Shown here piece after piece: positions 1 through 9,094 of a stretch of DNA of 64,000 nucleotides. The notes under the pieces were generated by a model. It worked only from the letters and a program-made list of their open reading frames with translations, was not told the origin of the DNA and did no database searches. The position numbers were made by a program, and so were the translations under genes. The stretch is from Oxalobacteraceae sp. CFBP 13730 (GTDB taxonomy: Bacteria; Pseudomonadota; Gammaproteobacteria; Burkholderiales; Burkholderiaceae_D), in the NCBI GenBank assembly GCA_014841835.1, contig JACYUQ010000002.1:372001-436000 (forward strand), read 5' to 3'. Every line of letters starts with the position of its first letter. Within the stretch, counting starts at the first letter, position 1.

Positions 1-1
1 T

Positions 2-784
2 TCCACCCCCGCCGCACTGGTCTACGCGACCTATCCCGACCTGCGCGACAAGCGCGTCGTCATCACCGGTGGCGGCACCGGCATCGGCAGTGAACTGGTG
101 ACGGCGTTTGCCGGCCAGGGCGCCCAGGTCTGGTTCCTCGACATCGCCAAGGACGCATCGACTGCGCTGGCCGACTCGCTGGCCGGTTCCGCGCACAAGC
201 CGCGCTTCCTGCCGTGCGACCTGACCGACCTCGATGCGCTGGCCGCGACCTTTGCCGCCATCGAAGCGGAGGCAGGCGGTATCGACATCCTGCTGAATAA
301 CGCCGCCAACGACGACCGCCACGGCATCGACGACGTGACGCCCGACTATTGGGAAAGCCGGATGGCGGTCAATCTGCGCCACACGTATTTCTGCAGTCAG
401 GCAGCGGTCGCGATGATGCGCCGCCAGGGCAGTGGCGTGATCCTGAATTTCGGCTCGATCTCGTGGTATCTCGCGTCGAACCAGCTGTCGCTGTACATGA
501 TGGCGAAAGCGGCGATCGAGGCGATGAGCCGCGGCCTGGCGCGCGACCTCGGGGCCGAGAACATCCGCGTCAATACCGTCATTCCGGGCGCCGTGCGCAC
601 GCCGCGCCAGCAGGCGCTGTGGCATACGCCGGAAGAAGAAGCGCGCATCCTGGCCGGCCAGTGCCTGCCCCAGCGCGTCGAGATGCAGGACGTGGCGGCG
701 CTGTCGCTGTTCCTGGCCTCGAACAACGCCCGCCGCTGCAGCGGCCGCGAATACTTCGTCGACGCTGGCTGGTACGGCGCATGA
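2..784 (+). CDS. xylB: D-xylose 1-dehydrogenase, SDR family (5' end outside window)
   Basis: Short-chain dehydrogenase expected to oxidise D-xylose to D-xylonolactone with NAD in the cytoplasm, the first step of the Weimberg/Dahms route. The reading frame is open from base 2, so the start codon lies left of the window and about 260 residues are visible. The Rossmann glycine motif TGGGTGIG is near bases 65-90, the NNA element near base 298, and the catalytic YxxxK (YMMAK) near base 494. The segments NDDRH, VNLRH and FGSISW and the C-terminal DAGW match, from memory, Caulobacter crescentus XylB closely. The stop overlaps the next ATG (ATGA), so it is translationally coupled to the lactonase. 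Position before a xylonolactonase and xylonate dehydratase supports xylose over arabinose, though an arabinose dehydrogenase cannot be excluded. Confidence 0.85.
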   Translation, partial: STPAALVYATYPDLRDKRVVITGGGTGIGSELVTAFAGQGAQVWFLDIAKDASTALADSLAGSAHKPRFLPCDLTDLDALAATFAAIEAEAGGIDILLNNAANDDRHGIDDVTPDYWESRMAVNLRHTYFCSQAAVAMMRRQGSGVILNFGSISWYLASNQLSLYMMAKAAIEAMSRGLARDLGAENIRVNTVIPGAVRTPRQQALWHTPEEEARILAGQCLPQRVEMQDVAALSLFLASNNARRCSGREYFVDAGWYGA

Positions 785-1653
785 ACGGCGCCGTGCACTG
801 CCTGTGGGACGTCAAGGCCACGCTGGGCGAGGGCGCCTTGTGGGACGCGGTCCGGCGCAAGATCTGGTTCGTCGACATCAAGGGCCGCCGCATCCACTGC
901 TGCGATGAAGACGGCGGCGCGCGCCAGAGCTGGGATGCACCATCGCAGATCGGCTTTCTCGCGCCGAGCGACGATGGCGGCATGGTGTGCGGGCTCGAAG
1001 ATGGCCTGTACCGCTTTCTGGAGAACGACGGCGCGTTCGTGGCGCTGGCCCGCGTCGAAGCCGACCTGCCGGGCAACCGCTTCAACGATGGCCACGTCGA
1101 TGCAGCCGGGCGCCTGTGGTTCGGCTCGATGGACAATGGCGAGAGCGAGGCCACCGGCACGCTGTACCGCTTCGACGGCGCCGGCCAGTCGGCACGCGCG
1201 ATGGACGCTGGCTACATCATCACCAACGGTCCGGCCATCAGCCCGGACGCGACCACGCTGTACCACACCGACACGCTGGCGCGCACCATCTACGCGTTCG
1301 ACCTGGGCCCGGACGGCGCGATCAACGGCAAGCGCCTGTTCGTCACGCACGACAGCAGCGGGCACCCGGACGGCATGGCAGTCGACGCAGAAGGTTATGT
1401 ATGGGTCGCCGTCTTCGGCGGTTGGCGCATCGACCGCTACGATCCGCAGGGACGCAAGGTCGGTGAAGTGCGCTTCCCGTGCGCGAACATCACCAAGCCT
1501 GCCTTCGGCGGCGACGATCTGCGCACCGTGTACGCCACCACCGCGCGCAAGGGTCTCAGCGAGGCCGACCTGCTCGCGCAGCCACTGGCCGGTGGCCTGT
1601 TCACGTTCCGCGCCGATGCGCCGGGCCTGCCGCAACATGCGTTGCACCTGTAA
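781..1653 (+). CDS. xylC: SMP-30/gluconolactonase family xylonolactonase
   Basis: Predicted cytoplasmic lactonase that opens D-xylonolactone to D-xylonate. The 290-residue product is the usual size for the SMP-30/regucalcin beta-propeller family. It shows the early GEGALWD segment with the metal-binding Glu, the RFNDGHVD motif, the N of ITNGP and the later SGHPDGMAVD segment, all typical metal or active-site strands. The start at 781 overlaps the xylB stop by four bases. A longer in-frame extension back to 349 exists, but it runs through xylB coding sequence and was not used. The lactonase sits between dehydrogenase and dehydratase, as in Caulobacter xylBCD. Specificity for xylono- rather than arabino- or gluconolactone is inferred from context. 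Confidence 0.83.
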   Translation: MNGAVHCLWDVKATLGEGALWDAVRRKIWFVDIKGRRIHCCDEDGGARQSWDAPSQIGFLAPSDDGGMVCGLEDGLYRFLENDGAFVALARVEADLPGNRFNDGHVDAAGRLWFGSMDNGESEATGTLYRFDGAGQSARAMDAGYIITNGPAISPDATTLYHTDTLARTIYAFDLGPDGAINGKRLFVTHDSSGHPDGMAVDAEGYVWVAVFGGWRIDRYDPQGRKVGEVRFPCANITKPAFGGDDLRTVYATTARKGLSEADLLAQPLAGGLFTFRADAPGLPQHALHL

Positions 1654-1674
1654 CGCGCACTGGAGAATCACCGC

Positions 1675-3453
1675 ATGACCAAGCAATCCACCTTCCGTTT
1701 CCGCTCGCAGGACTGGTTCGACAATCCGGAGCGGATCGACATGACGGCGCTGTATCTCGAGCGCTTCATGAATTACGGGATCACGCCCGACGAACTGCGC
1801 TCGGGCAAACCGATCATCGGCATCGCCCAGAGCGGCAGCGACATCACGCCGTGCAACCGCATCCACCTGGAACTCGTCAAGCGCGTGCGCGACGGTATCC
1901 GCGACGCCGGCGGCATCCCGATGGAATTCCCGCTGCACCCGATCTTCGAAAACTGCCGCCGCCCGACCGCAGCACTGGACCGCAACCTGGCCTATCTGGG
2001 CCTGGTGGAGATCCTGCACGGCTACCCGATCGATGCGGTGGTGCTGACGACCGGCTGCGACAAGACCACGCCGGCACAGCTGATGGCCGTGTCGACGGTC
2101 GACATGCCGGCCATCGTGCTGTCCGGCGGCCCGATGCTCGATGGCTGGTTCGACGGTGAGCTGGTGGGGTCGGGCGCGGCGATCTGGAAGGCGCGCCGCC
2201 AGCTGGCGGCCGGCTCGATCGACGAACAGAAGTTCATGAACATCGCCACCGCCTCTGCGCCGTCGGCCGGCCATTGCAACACGATGGGCACGGCGTCGAC
2301 GATGAACGCCGTGGCCGAAGCGCTGGGCATGTCGCTCACTGGTTGCGCCGCGATTCCCGCCCCGTACCGCGAGCGCGGCCAGATGGCGTACGAAACGGGC
2401 CGGCGCATCGTCGGCCTGGCGATGGAAGACGTGCGCCCGTCGAACATCCTGACGCGCGACGCGTTCCTCGATGCGATCGTCGTCAACGCGGCCATCGGCG
2501 GCTCGAGCAATGCACAGCCGCATATCATGGCCATGGCGCGCCATGCGGGCGTGGAGATCACCACCGAAGACTGGATGACCTACGGTTACGAAGTACCGCT
2601 GCTGCTGAACATGCAGCCCGCCGGCAAATACCTGGGCGAGCGCTTCCACCGCGCGGGCGGCGTGCCGGCCGTGATGTGGGAACTCGATCAGGCGGGCCTG
2701 TTGCGCTCGGACCGTTTGACGGTGACCGGCAAAACGCTGGCCCAGAACATCGACATGCACCAGACGATGGACCGCGAGATGATCCGCCCGTTCGCCGATC
2801 CGCTCAAGGAAAATGCAGGCTTCCTGGTTTTGAAGGGCAACCTGTTCGATTTCGCGATCATGAAGACGAGCGTGATTTCGCCGAGCTTCCGTGAACGCTA
2901 CCTGGCCACGCCGGGCGCCGAGAACTGCTTCGAGTGCAAGGTCGTCGTGTTCGATGGTTCCGACGATTACCATGCGCGCATCAATGATCCCGAGCTGGGC
3001 ATCGACGAGCACACGATGCTGGTCATCCGCGGCGCCGGTCCGATCGGCTGGCCCGGTTCGGCCGAAGTCGTCAACATGCAACCGCCCGATGCGCTGATCA
3101 AGCGCGGCATCAACAACCTGCCGACGCTGGGCGACGGGCGCCAGTCGGGCACCTCGGACAGCCCGTCGATCCTGAATGCGTCGCCCGAAAGCGCGGCCGG
3201 CGGCAACCTGGCGCTGCTGCACACGGGCGACATCGTGCGCGTGGACCTGGTGCACGGGCGCTGCGACGTGCTGCTGTCCGACGCCGAACTCGAAGCCCGC
3301 AAGCTCGATACACCGCCGGCGATCCCGCCAAGCCAGACGCCATGGCAAGAGATCTACCGCGCCACGGTCGGCCAGCTGCACACGGGCGCCTGCATGGAAC
3401 TGGCCTTGCCGTACCGGGCCGTGGCCGGCGCGATGCCGCGGCATAACCACTAA
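1675..3453 (+). CDS. xylD: D-xylonate dehydratase (IlvD/Edd family)
   Basis: Iron-sulfur dehydratase predicted to convert D-xylonate to 2-keto-3-deoxy-D-xylonate. The 592-residue length matches Caulobacter XylD (about 590). Family hallmarks are visible: the TTGCDKTTPA cluster-binding segment near residue 125, GHCNTMGTAS with another cluster Cys near residue 200, and the SGTSDSPS loop near residue 490. It starts 21 bases after xylC, probably in the same transcript. L-arabinonate dehydratases belong to the same subfamily, and the assignment to xylonate rests on the xylB-like neighbour and the xylose importer downstream. After this gene the pathway needs a 2-keto-3-deoxyxylonate dehydratase or aldolase, which is not in the window and may lie to the left. 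Confidence 0.85.
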   Translation: MTKQSTFRFRSQDWFDNPERIDMTALYLERFMNYGITPDELRSGKPIIGIAQSGSDITPCNRIHLELVKRVRDGIRDAGGIPMEFPLHPIFENCRRPTAALDRNLAYLGLVEILHGYPIDAVVLTTGCDKTTPAQLMAVSTVDMPAIVLSGGPMLDGWFDGELVGSGAAIWKARRQLAAGSIDEQKFMNIATASAPSAGHCNTMGTASTMNAVAEALGMSLTGCAAIPAPYRERGQMAYETGRRIVGLAMEDVRPSNILTRDAFLDAIVVNAAIGGSSNAQPHIMAMARHAGVEITTEDWMTYGYEVPLLLNMQPAGKYLGERFHRAGGVPAVMWELDQAGLLRSDRLTVTGKTLAQNIDMHQTMDREMIRPFADPLKENAGFLVLKGNLFDFAIMKTSVISPSFRERYLATPGAENCFECKVVVFDGSDDYHARINDPELGIDEHTMLVIRGAGPIGWPGSAEVVNMQPPDALIKRGINNLPTLGDGRQSGTSDSPSILNASPESAAGGNLALLHTGDIVRVDLVHGRCDVLLSDAELEARKLDTPPAIPPSQTPWQEIYRATVGQLHTGACMELALPYRAVAGAMPRHNH

Positions 3454-3565
3454 ACCGCAGTTTGTACGATGACTAAAAGTGGCATGAATAGCCATTCTTG
3501 AGCAGAATGTCGGAACTTCGCCCGGACCCTACCGTCCAGGCGTCGAAAATACACTGGAGACAAGC

Positions 3566-4570
3566 ATGAAAAAACTCATCACGGCAGTCGGCATCGGTTG
3601 CGCAATGCTGTTCGCATCCGCCCCCGCCATGGCCGACGCCAAGAATCCGAAGATCGGTTTTTCGATCGACGACCTGCGCCTGGAGCGCTGGACCCGCGAC
3701 CGCGATTATTTTATCGGCGCGGCCGAAAAGCTCGGCGCCAAAGTGTACGTGCAGTCGGCCGACGCCAGCGAGCAGCGCCAGATCGCCCAGATCGAGAACC
3801 TGATCTCGCGCGGCGTGGACGTCCTGGTCATCGTGCCATACAACGCGACGGTGCTGAACAACGCAATCCGCGAAGCCAAGAAAGCCAAGATCAAGGTGCT
3901 GTCGTACGACCGCCTGATCCTCAATGCCGATGTCGACGCCTACATCTCGTTCGACAACAAGGCCGTTGGCGAACTGCAGGCGCAGTCGATCGTCGCGCTC
4001 AAACCGAAGGGCAGCTACTACTTGCTGGGCGGCGCGCCGACCGACAACAATGCCAAGATCCTGCGCGAAGGCCAGATGAAGGTGCTGCAGCCTTTGATCG
4101 ACAAGGGCGACATCAAGGTCGTTGGCCGCCAGTGGGTCAAGGACTGGAGCCCGTCCGAGGCGATGGCCATCATTGAAAACGCGCTGACCGCCAACGGCAA
4201 CAAGATCGACGCCGTCGTGGCCTCGAACGACGCTACCGCCGGCGGCGCGATCCAGGCGCTGTCGTCGCAGAAGCTGGCCGGCAAGGTCCCGGTCTCGGGC
4301 CAGGACGCCGACCTGGCGGCCGTGCGCCGCGTGATCGCCGGCACGCAGTCGATGACGGTCTACAAGCCGCTGCGCAATATCGCCACCAGCGCCGCGACGC
4401 TGGCCGTGCAGCTGGTAAGGAACGAAAAACCGGCCTACAACGCGCAGCTGAATAACGGCTTCAAGCCTGTCAACACCATCCTGCTCAAGCCGATCCTGCT
4501 GAACAAGGCCAACGTCGACATGCTGGTCAAGGACGGCTTCTACACGCAGGGCCAGCTGGCCGGTAAATAA
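3566..4570 (+). CDS. xylF: D-xylose ABC transporter, periplasmic binding protein
   Basis: Periplasmic sugar-binding component of the xylose importer. The 334-residue product begins with a Sec signal peptide (KK, hydrophobic stretch, cleavage after AMA near residue 24). It then shows a type I binding-protein fold with phrases characteristic of Xyl[48 protein letters not shown] and SYDRLI. E. coli XylF is 330 residues. The start is supported by the upstream GGAGA. A 112-base gap separates it from xylD and may hold its own promoter. It is followed by two strong hairpins before xylG, as often found after abundant binding-protein genes. Confidence 0.93.
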   Translation: MKKLITAVGIGCAMLFASAPAMADAKNPKIGFSIDDLRLERWTRDRDYFIGAAEKLGAKVYVQSADASEQRQIAQIENLISRGVDVLVIVPYNATVLNNAIREAKKAKIKVLSYDRLILNADVDAYISFDNKAVGELQAQSIVALKPKGSYYLLGGAPTDNNAKILREGQMKVLQPLIDKGDIKVVGRQWVKDWSPSEAMAIIENALTANGNKIDAVVASNDATAGGAIQALSSQKLAGKVPVSGQDADLAAVRRVIAGTQSMTVYKPLRNIATSAATLAVQLVRNEKPAYNAQLNNGFKPVNTILLKPILLNKANVDMLVKDGFYTQGQLAGK

Positions 4571-4590
4571 GCCGGCATTACCCTGCTACA

Positions 4591-4637
4591 GCGCCCGCGC
4601 CTGCGGGCGCACCGGCTGGCGAGCCTCGCCGGCCGGT
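4591..4637 (+). promoter_or_regulatory. two intercistronic hairpins between xylF and xylG
   Basis: The first hairpin has perfect 8-bp arms (GCGCCCGC at 4591-4598 and GCGGGCGC at 4603-4610, loop GCCT). The second pairs ACCGGC (4611-4616) with GCCGGT (4632-4637) around an inner GGCGA/TCGCC stem. No T-tract follows, so these are more likely transcript-stabilising or attenuating structures than a full terminator. Such elements often set a high ratio of binding protein to permease. Confidence 0.6.
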
Positions 4638-4665
4638 GGTCCAACGTCTTGAAACGAGTCTTTCG

Positions 4666-6219
4666 ATGGCCGGCTATCTGCTTGAAATGAAGGGAATCGC
4701 CAAGCGATTCAACGGGGTGCCCGCGCTCGATGGCATCGACCTGGCGATCCGCCCGGGCGAGTGCATCGGCCTGTGCGGCGAGAACGGCGCTGGCAAATCG
4801 ACGCTGATGAAGGTGCTGTCGGCCGTCTATCCGCACGGGACCTGGGAGGGCGAGATCGTGCTGGATGGCCAGCCACTGCGGGCGCGCTCGGTGCGCGAGA
4901 CCGAGGACGCCGGCATCATCATCATCCACCAGGAACTGATGCTCGTGCCCGAACTGAGCGTGGCCGAGAATATCTTTCTGGGTAATGAGATCACGCTGCC
5001 CGGCGGGCGCATGGATTATCCCGCCATGAACCAGAAGGCCGCCGAGATCCTGCGCGGCCTGAAGCTGCCGGACGTGAACGTGGTGCTGCCCGTGAAGCAT
5101 TACGGCGGCGGGCACCAGCAGCTGATCGAAATCGGCAAGGCCCTGAACAAGAACGCGCGCCTGTTGATCCTGGACGAACCATCGGCATCGCTGACGGCGT
5201 CGGAAATCGCGGTTTTGCTGGACATCATCCGCGACCTGAAAAGCCGGGGCGTGGCCTGCGTCTACATCTCGCACAAGCTCGAAGAAGTCGCGGCCATCTG
5301 CGACACGGTCGTCGTCATCCGCGACGGCAAGCATATCGCCACCACGCCGATGGAAGCGATGAGCGTCGAGCGCATCATCAACCAGATGTGCGGTCGCGAG
5401 ATGAGCCAGATGTATCCGTCGCTGCCGCATCCGGTGGGCGAGGTGGTCATGGAGGCGCGCCACATCACGTGCTACGACCCCGAGCAGCCGGGACGCAAGA
5501 AGGTCGACGACGTGTCGTTCCAGGTGCGGCGCGGCGAAATCCTCGGCATCGCCGGGATCGTCGGGGCCGGGCGCACCGAACTGGTGACGGCCATCTTTGG
5601 CGCCTATCCGGGCAAGCACGAGGGCGAAGTCTGGCTCGAGGGCCGCAAGGTCGATACGTCCGAACCCCTTAAAGCCATCCGCGCCGGCTTCGCGCTGGTG
5701 CCCGAAGACCGCAAGCACCACGGCATCGTGCGCGACCTGTCGGTGGGCGAGAACATCACGCTGTCGGTCCTGCCGCGCTTTTCGCACGCGAGCCGCATCG
5801 ACGACCACGAAGAAGCGGGCGCCGTCAGTGAGCAGATCAGCCGGCTGGCGCTGAAGACCGCCACGCCAGCGCTGGCCATCACGTCGCTCTCGGGCGGCAA
5901 CCAGCAAAAGGCGGTGCTGGCCAAGATGCTGCTGACCGGCCCGAAAGTGCTGATCCTGGACGAGCCGACGCGCGGCGTGGACGTCGGCGCCAAGTTCGAA
6001 ATCTACAAACTGATGCTGGAACTGGCGGCGCAGGGGATCGCCATCATCATGGTTTCGTCCGAACTGGCCGAAGTCCTGGGCGTGTCCGACCGCGTGCTGG
6101 TGATGAAGGAAGGGCGCCTGAACGGCGACTTCGTCAACCAGAACCTGAACCAGGAAACGGTGCTGGCCGCCGCGCTCGGCCAGGCGGCTGCGGCGCCATC
6201 GATCCCACATCACGCATGA
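4666..6219 (+). CDS. xylG: D-xylose ABC transporter, ATP-binding protein (two ABC domains)
   Basis: Cytoplasmic ATPase that drives XylFH. The 517-residue product contains two fused ABC modules, as in E. coli XylG (513). The first has Walker [10 protein letters not shown] near residue 40, Walker [13 protein letters not shown] near residue 168 and the EVAAICDTV region. The second has the degenerate Walker A IVGAGRTE near residue 305, the signature [13 protein letters not shown] near residue 409 and [15 protein letters not shown] after it. I chose ATG 4666 because it aligns with the usual N-terminus; a GTG at 4636 would add ten residues but lies inside the upstream hairpin. It is separated from xylH by 16 bases. 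Confidence 0.93.
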   Translation: MAGYLLEMKGIAKRFNGVPALDGIDLAIRPGECIGLCGENGAGKSTLMKVLSAVYPHGTWEGEIVLDGQPLRARSVRETEDAGIIIIHQELMLVPELSVAENIFLGNEITLPGGRMDYPAMNQKAAEILRGLKLPDVNVVLPVKHYGGGHQQLIEIGKALNKNARLLILDEPSASLTASEIAVLLDIIRDLKSRGVACVYISHKLEEVAAICDTVVVIRDGKHIATTPMEAMSVERIINQMCGREMSQMYPSLPHPVGEVVMEARHITCYDPEQPGRKKVDDVSFQVRRGEILGIAGIVGAGRTELVTAIFGAYPGKHEGEVWLEGRKVDTSEPLKAIRAGFALVPEDRKHHGIVRDLSVGENITLSVLPRFSHASRIDDHEEAGAVSEQISRLALKTATPALAITSLSGGNQQKAVLAKMLLTGPKVLILDEPTRGVDVGAKFEIYKLMLELAAQGIAIIMVSSELAEVLGVSDRVLVMKEGRLNGDFVNQNLNQETVLAAALGQAAAAPSIPHHA

Positions 6220-6235
6220 CAACCACAATCACACA

Positions 6236-7378
6236 ATGACCACGATGACGTTCAAACGGATTTTCACGCAGTACAAGATTCTGGCGCTGCTGGTGGCAAT
6301 CGCGCTGATCTGGGCCTTCTTCAGCTGGAAGACCGATGGCGGCTTCACCTCGGCGCGCAACCTGTCGAACCTGATGCGCCAGATGTCCGTGACCGGCATC
6401 CTCGCCTGCGGTATGGTGTTCGTCATCATCGCCGGCGAAATCGACCTGTCCATCGGCTCGTTGCTGGGGCTTCTTGGTGGCATGGCCGCCGTGCTCGATG
6501 TCACGCACGGCTTGCCGCTGCCGCTGTCGGTCATCATCGTGCTCGGCGCGGGGCTGTTGTGCGGGTTCCTCAACGGGTACCTGACGGCGTATGCGGGCAT
6601 ACCGTCCTTCATTGTCGGCCTGGGCGGGATGCTGGCCTACCGCGGGGTCGTGCTGGGGCTGACCGGCGGCGCCACCGTGGCGCCCGTGTCGCCTGGCATG
6701 GAGCAGCTGGGCCAGGCGTACCTGCCGCCGCTGTGGGGCAGCATCCTGGGCGTGGCCCTGTTCGTGCTGACATGCGTGCTGGTCTGGCGCCAGCGTGCGA
6801 GCCAGGCACGTCACAAGCTGCCGGTGATTCCGATGTGGCGCTCGGCGCTGCGCGTGGTGATTGCCGGTGCCGTGCTGGCCGGCCTGATCTCGACCTTCAA
6901 CAGCTACGAAGGCATTCCGCTGCCGGTGCTGATCCTGCTGGTGCTGCTGGGTGTGTTCAGCTACATCGCACGGCAGACCGTGTTCGGCCGTCGCATCTAC
7001 GCGGTGGGCAGCAATATGGAAGCGACGCGCCTGTCCGGCATTGACGTGCGCAAGGTGAAGCTGTGGATCTTTGGCCTGATGGGCCTGATGTGCGCGCTGG
7101 CTGGCCTGATCAACACGGCGCGCCTGGCGGCCGGTTCGCCGTCGGCCGGCGTGTCGGCCGAGCTGGACGTGATCGCTGCCTGCTTCATCGGCGGCACCTC
7201 GATGCGCGGCGGCGCGGGCACCGTGCATGGCGCACTGGTGGGCGCGCTCGTGATGGCGAGCCTGGACAACGGCATGTCGATGCTGGACGTGGATGCGTAC
7301 TGGCAAATGATCGTCAAAGGCCTGATCCTGACCCTCGCGGTGTGGCTGGATGTCGCAACGCGCGGCAACACGCGTTAA
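6236..7378 (+). CDS. xylH: D-xylose ABC transporter, permease
   Basis: Inner-membrane permease of the xylose importer, 380 residues (E. coli XylH 393), with about ten hydrophobic segments. The family segments GILACGMVFVIIAGEIDLSIGS near residue 55, GYLTAYAGIPSFIVGLGG near residue 115 and GRRIYAVGSNMEATRLSGI near residue 250 are diagnostic for the ribose/xylose permease family (BPD_transp_2). It follows xylG closely and ends the xylose operon. No T-rich hairpin is evident directly after its stop. Confidence 0.92.
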   Translation: MTTMTFKRIFTQYKILALLVAIALIWAFFSWKTDGGFTSARNLSNLMRQMSVTGILACGMVFVIIAGEIDLSIGSLLGLLGGMAAVLDVTHGLPLPLSVIIVLGAGLLCGFLNGYLTAYAGIPSFIVGLGGMLAYRGVVLGLTGGATVAPVSPGMEQLGQAYLPPLWGSILGVALFVLTCVLVWRQRASQARHKLPVIPMWRSALRVVIAGAVLAGLISTFNSYEGIPLPVLILLVLLGVFSYIARQTVFGRRIYAVGSNMEATRLSGIDVRKVKLWIFGLMGLMCALAGLINTARLAAGSPSAGVSAELDVIAACFIGGTSMRGGAGTVHGALVGALVMASLDNGMSMLDVDAYWQMIVKGLILTLAVWLDVATRGNTR

Positions 7379-7506
7379 GCGTCATCGGATTTATCGCTGT
7401 CAGCGCACCAATTGTTCGATGTGAGCCACGCGCTTTGGCGCACATTTGATCGCGCTTAATTCTGGTGAAGGTGTGCGCTGCCGGTCACCGCATGTGTTTC
7501 TACACT

Positions 7507-7538
7507 CGACTGAACATGTACAGCATTTTGTTCAGTCG
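7507..7538 (+). promoter_or_regulatory. perfect 10-bp inverted repeat upstream of the tyrosinase
   Basis: CGACTGAACA (7507-7516) pairs exactly with TGTTCAGTCG (7529-7538) across a 12-base spacer, just upstream of the GGGGA ribosome-binding site of the tyrosinase gene. The TGAACA/TGTTCA half-sites look like a dimeric repressor operator, for example for a TetR-type protein. In RNA the same arms form a hairpin that would press against the Shine-Dalgarno sequence. Which of the two it is cannot be told from sequence. Confidence 0.5.
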
Positions 7539-7547
7539 GGGAATGCG

Positions 7548-9011
7548 ATGAAAACCCACAGCGGCTCCAGGAGAATGTTTTTAAAATCAGGTGTCGGGGT
7601 CACTGTTGCACAGTGTCTCCCCGAGCTGGCGGCAGCGCAGGCCAGCAGTGGTCCGCGGCTCGAATGGAAGCAATTCAAGACCACCAACCAGTACCCTGCG
7701 TTCGTCAATGCGATCGCGACGATGCGCAGCAACACCAACCAGGCCAACCGCGGATCGTTCGCGTACTGGGCCAATGTGCATGTCAACCGCTGTCCGCACG
7801 GGGTGCCGTATTTCATCGCGTGGCACCGCGGGTATCTTTACCATTTCGAGCAGCAGCTGCGCACGGTGTCCGGCAACCCCTACCTGATGCTGCCGTACTG
7901 GGACTATTATTCCTACGCCACCTTGCCAGCGGAATTCACCGATCCGGCGCCCGGCAATCCCCTGTATGTGCCCCGGCAGAGCGTTAACGTTCACAGCGCG
8001 CTGAGCCTGGCGCCATTCGCGTCGTCAGTGCGCAATTTTCAGCGCGGCAAAAACAATGCGTTCGAACCGATCATCGAAGACGTCCACAACCCGATTCATG
8101 ATCTGATCGGTGGCGTCATGAGCACGATGCAGTCGCCGCTCGACCCCATCTTTTTCCTCCATCACGCCAGCATCGATCGCCTGACGCACGCATGGTCTCT
8201 GCTTTCGGGCAAAACCGTGCCACCTTCCGCGAATCCGTATTCGTCGACCAACAGCGATGTGTACTGGGCGGGTAACCATGACTATGCGACCGGTCTCAGC
8301 ATCGAGCGCTACAAGACGAGGGTTCCTGGCTGGCTGGGCACCTCGTACGCGTCGAACGCCGTGCCGACGGCTTTGCCGCCCGCGCCCGCAGCGCGCGCTG
8401 CGATCCTGCAGCGGCCGCCATTCCGGTCGTTCCGGTCGATCGCCGGGCGGCGCCTGTCGAACACGCGGCGGTCGGTGAGTGGTGTGGCGCAGGTGCCGTT
8501 CGACGAGCAGTCGGTATCGGTGCTGCTGCGGCTGGCGAAAAGCGATGCGGCCGAACTGGCCCGGGTGGTTGCGCTGTGCCGTGACACGGACGAGTCCGAT
8601 GCGCGGCCGATGCCGGCGATGATCAAGCTCGTGTTCGACAATCTGGTGATTGGCAAGGCTGCGGCGAAGGGCGGCTTTTTTTACGCGCTCTACCTCGACA
8701 TGCCCGCCTTGTTCGCGTCGCCGGCAGAGCGGGACGCGACGCTGATCGGCACACTGGGCGCCTTTCAGATTGCTGCCGCGGCGCACCATGGCATACCCAG
8801 GCTCGAATTCGACTTATCAAACTTGCTGGTACGGCAACAGCGCGTCAATTTCGGCGAGCTCGTGTTGTCGTGGGTGCGTGTCGATGGCGATCGGCCTCCA
8901 GCGGGCAATGTCATTCAGGCCGACGAGATCCGGGTCGAACTGTCGCTCGTCCCGGATGATGCGCACCTGGCGATGGATGACGACGACGATCGCGACATTC
9001 AGTACCATTAG
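7548..9011 (+). CDS. Tat-exported tyrosinase family protein
   Basis: Type 3 copper protein expected to oxidise phenols to quinones. From ATG 7548, with a good GGGGA site, the 487-residue product opens with SRRMFLK followed by a hydrophobic stretch and an AAAQA cleavage region. This is a consensus twin-arginine signal, consistent with export of a folded, copper-loaded enzyme. The CuA region shows AWHRGYLYHFEQ near residue 92. The CuB region shows HNPIHDLIGG near residue 182 and DPIFFLHHASIDRL near residue 203. A C-terminal extension of about 180 residues ends in an acidic tail (DDDDDRD). The gene lies alone between the xylose operon and a convergent dehydrogenase. A role in attacking lignin-derived phenols next to hemicellulose genes is only an inference. 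Confidence 0.85.
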   Translation: MKTHSGSRRMFLKSGVGVTVAQCLPELAAAQASSGPRLEWKQFKTTNQYPAFVNAIATMRSNTNQANRGSFAYWANVHVNRCPHGVPYFIAWHRGYLYHFEQQLRTVSGNPYLMLPYWDYYSYATLPAEFTDPAPGNPLYVPRQSVNVHSALSLAPFASSVRNFQRGKNNAFEPIIEDVHNPIHDLIGGVMSTMQSPLDPIFFLHHASIDRLTHAWSLLSGKTVPPSANPYSSTNSDVYWAGNHDYATGLSIERYKTRVPGWLGTSYASNAVPTALPPAPAARAAILQRPPFRSFRSIAGRRLSNTRRSVSGVAQVPFDEQSVSVLLRLAKSDAAELARVVALCRDTDESDARPMPAMIKLVFDNLVIGKAAAKGGFFYALYLDMPALFASPAERDATLIGTLGAFQIAAAAHHGIPRLEFDLSNLLVRQQRVNFGELVLSWVRVDGDRPPAGNVIQADEIRVELSLVPDDAHLAMDDDDDRDIQYH

Positions 9012-9094
9012 CTGGCGCTGCCGGCCTGGCTGCCGGGCCTTGTTGCTGCGCCTGGTCGCTGGATGTGTCGCGTTCTTTGTTGCGGTCCCGACCG

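Noticed and set aside
349-780. N-terminal extension of the lactonase by 144 codons
   Set aside because: The extension lies entirely inside xylB in another frame, while ATG 781 overlaps the xylB stop in the usual coupled manner and gives the normal family length.
397-3495. 1032-codon open frame on the reverse strand over the xylose genes
   Set aside because: It is antisense to three well-supported genes and consists of Arg/His/Ala-rich sequence without any domain. Long antisense frames are normal at this GC content. The same applies to reverse frames at 4540-6228, 15360-17741 and 35076-38489 and the forward frame 46955-50068.
9012-9094. Bidirectional terminator between the tyrosinase and the dehydrogenase
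   Set aside because: The gap is GC-rich with weak imperfect stems, and no T-run follows on either strand.
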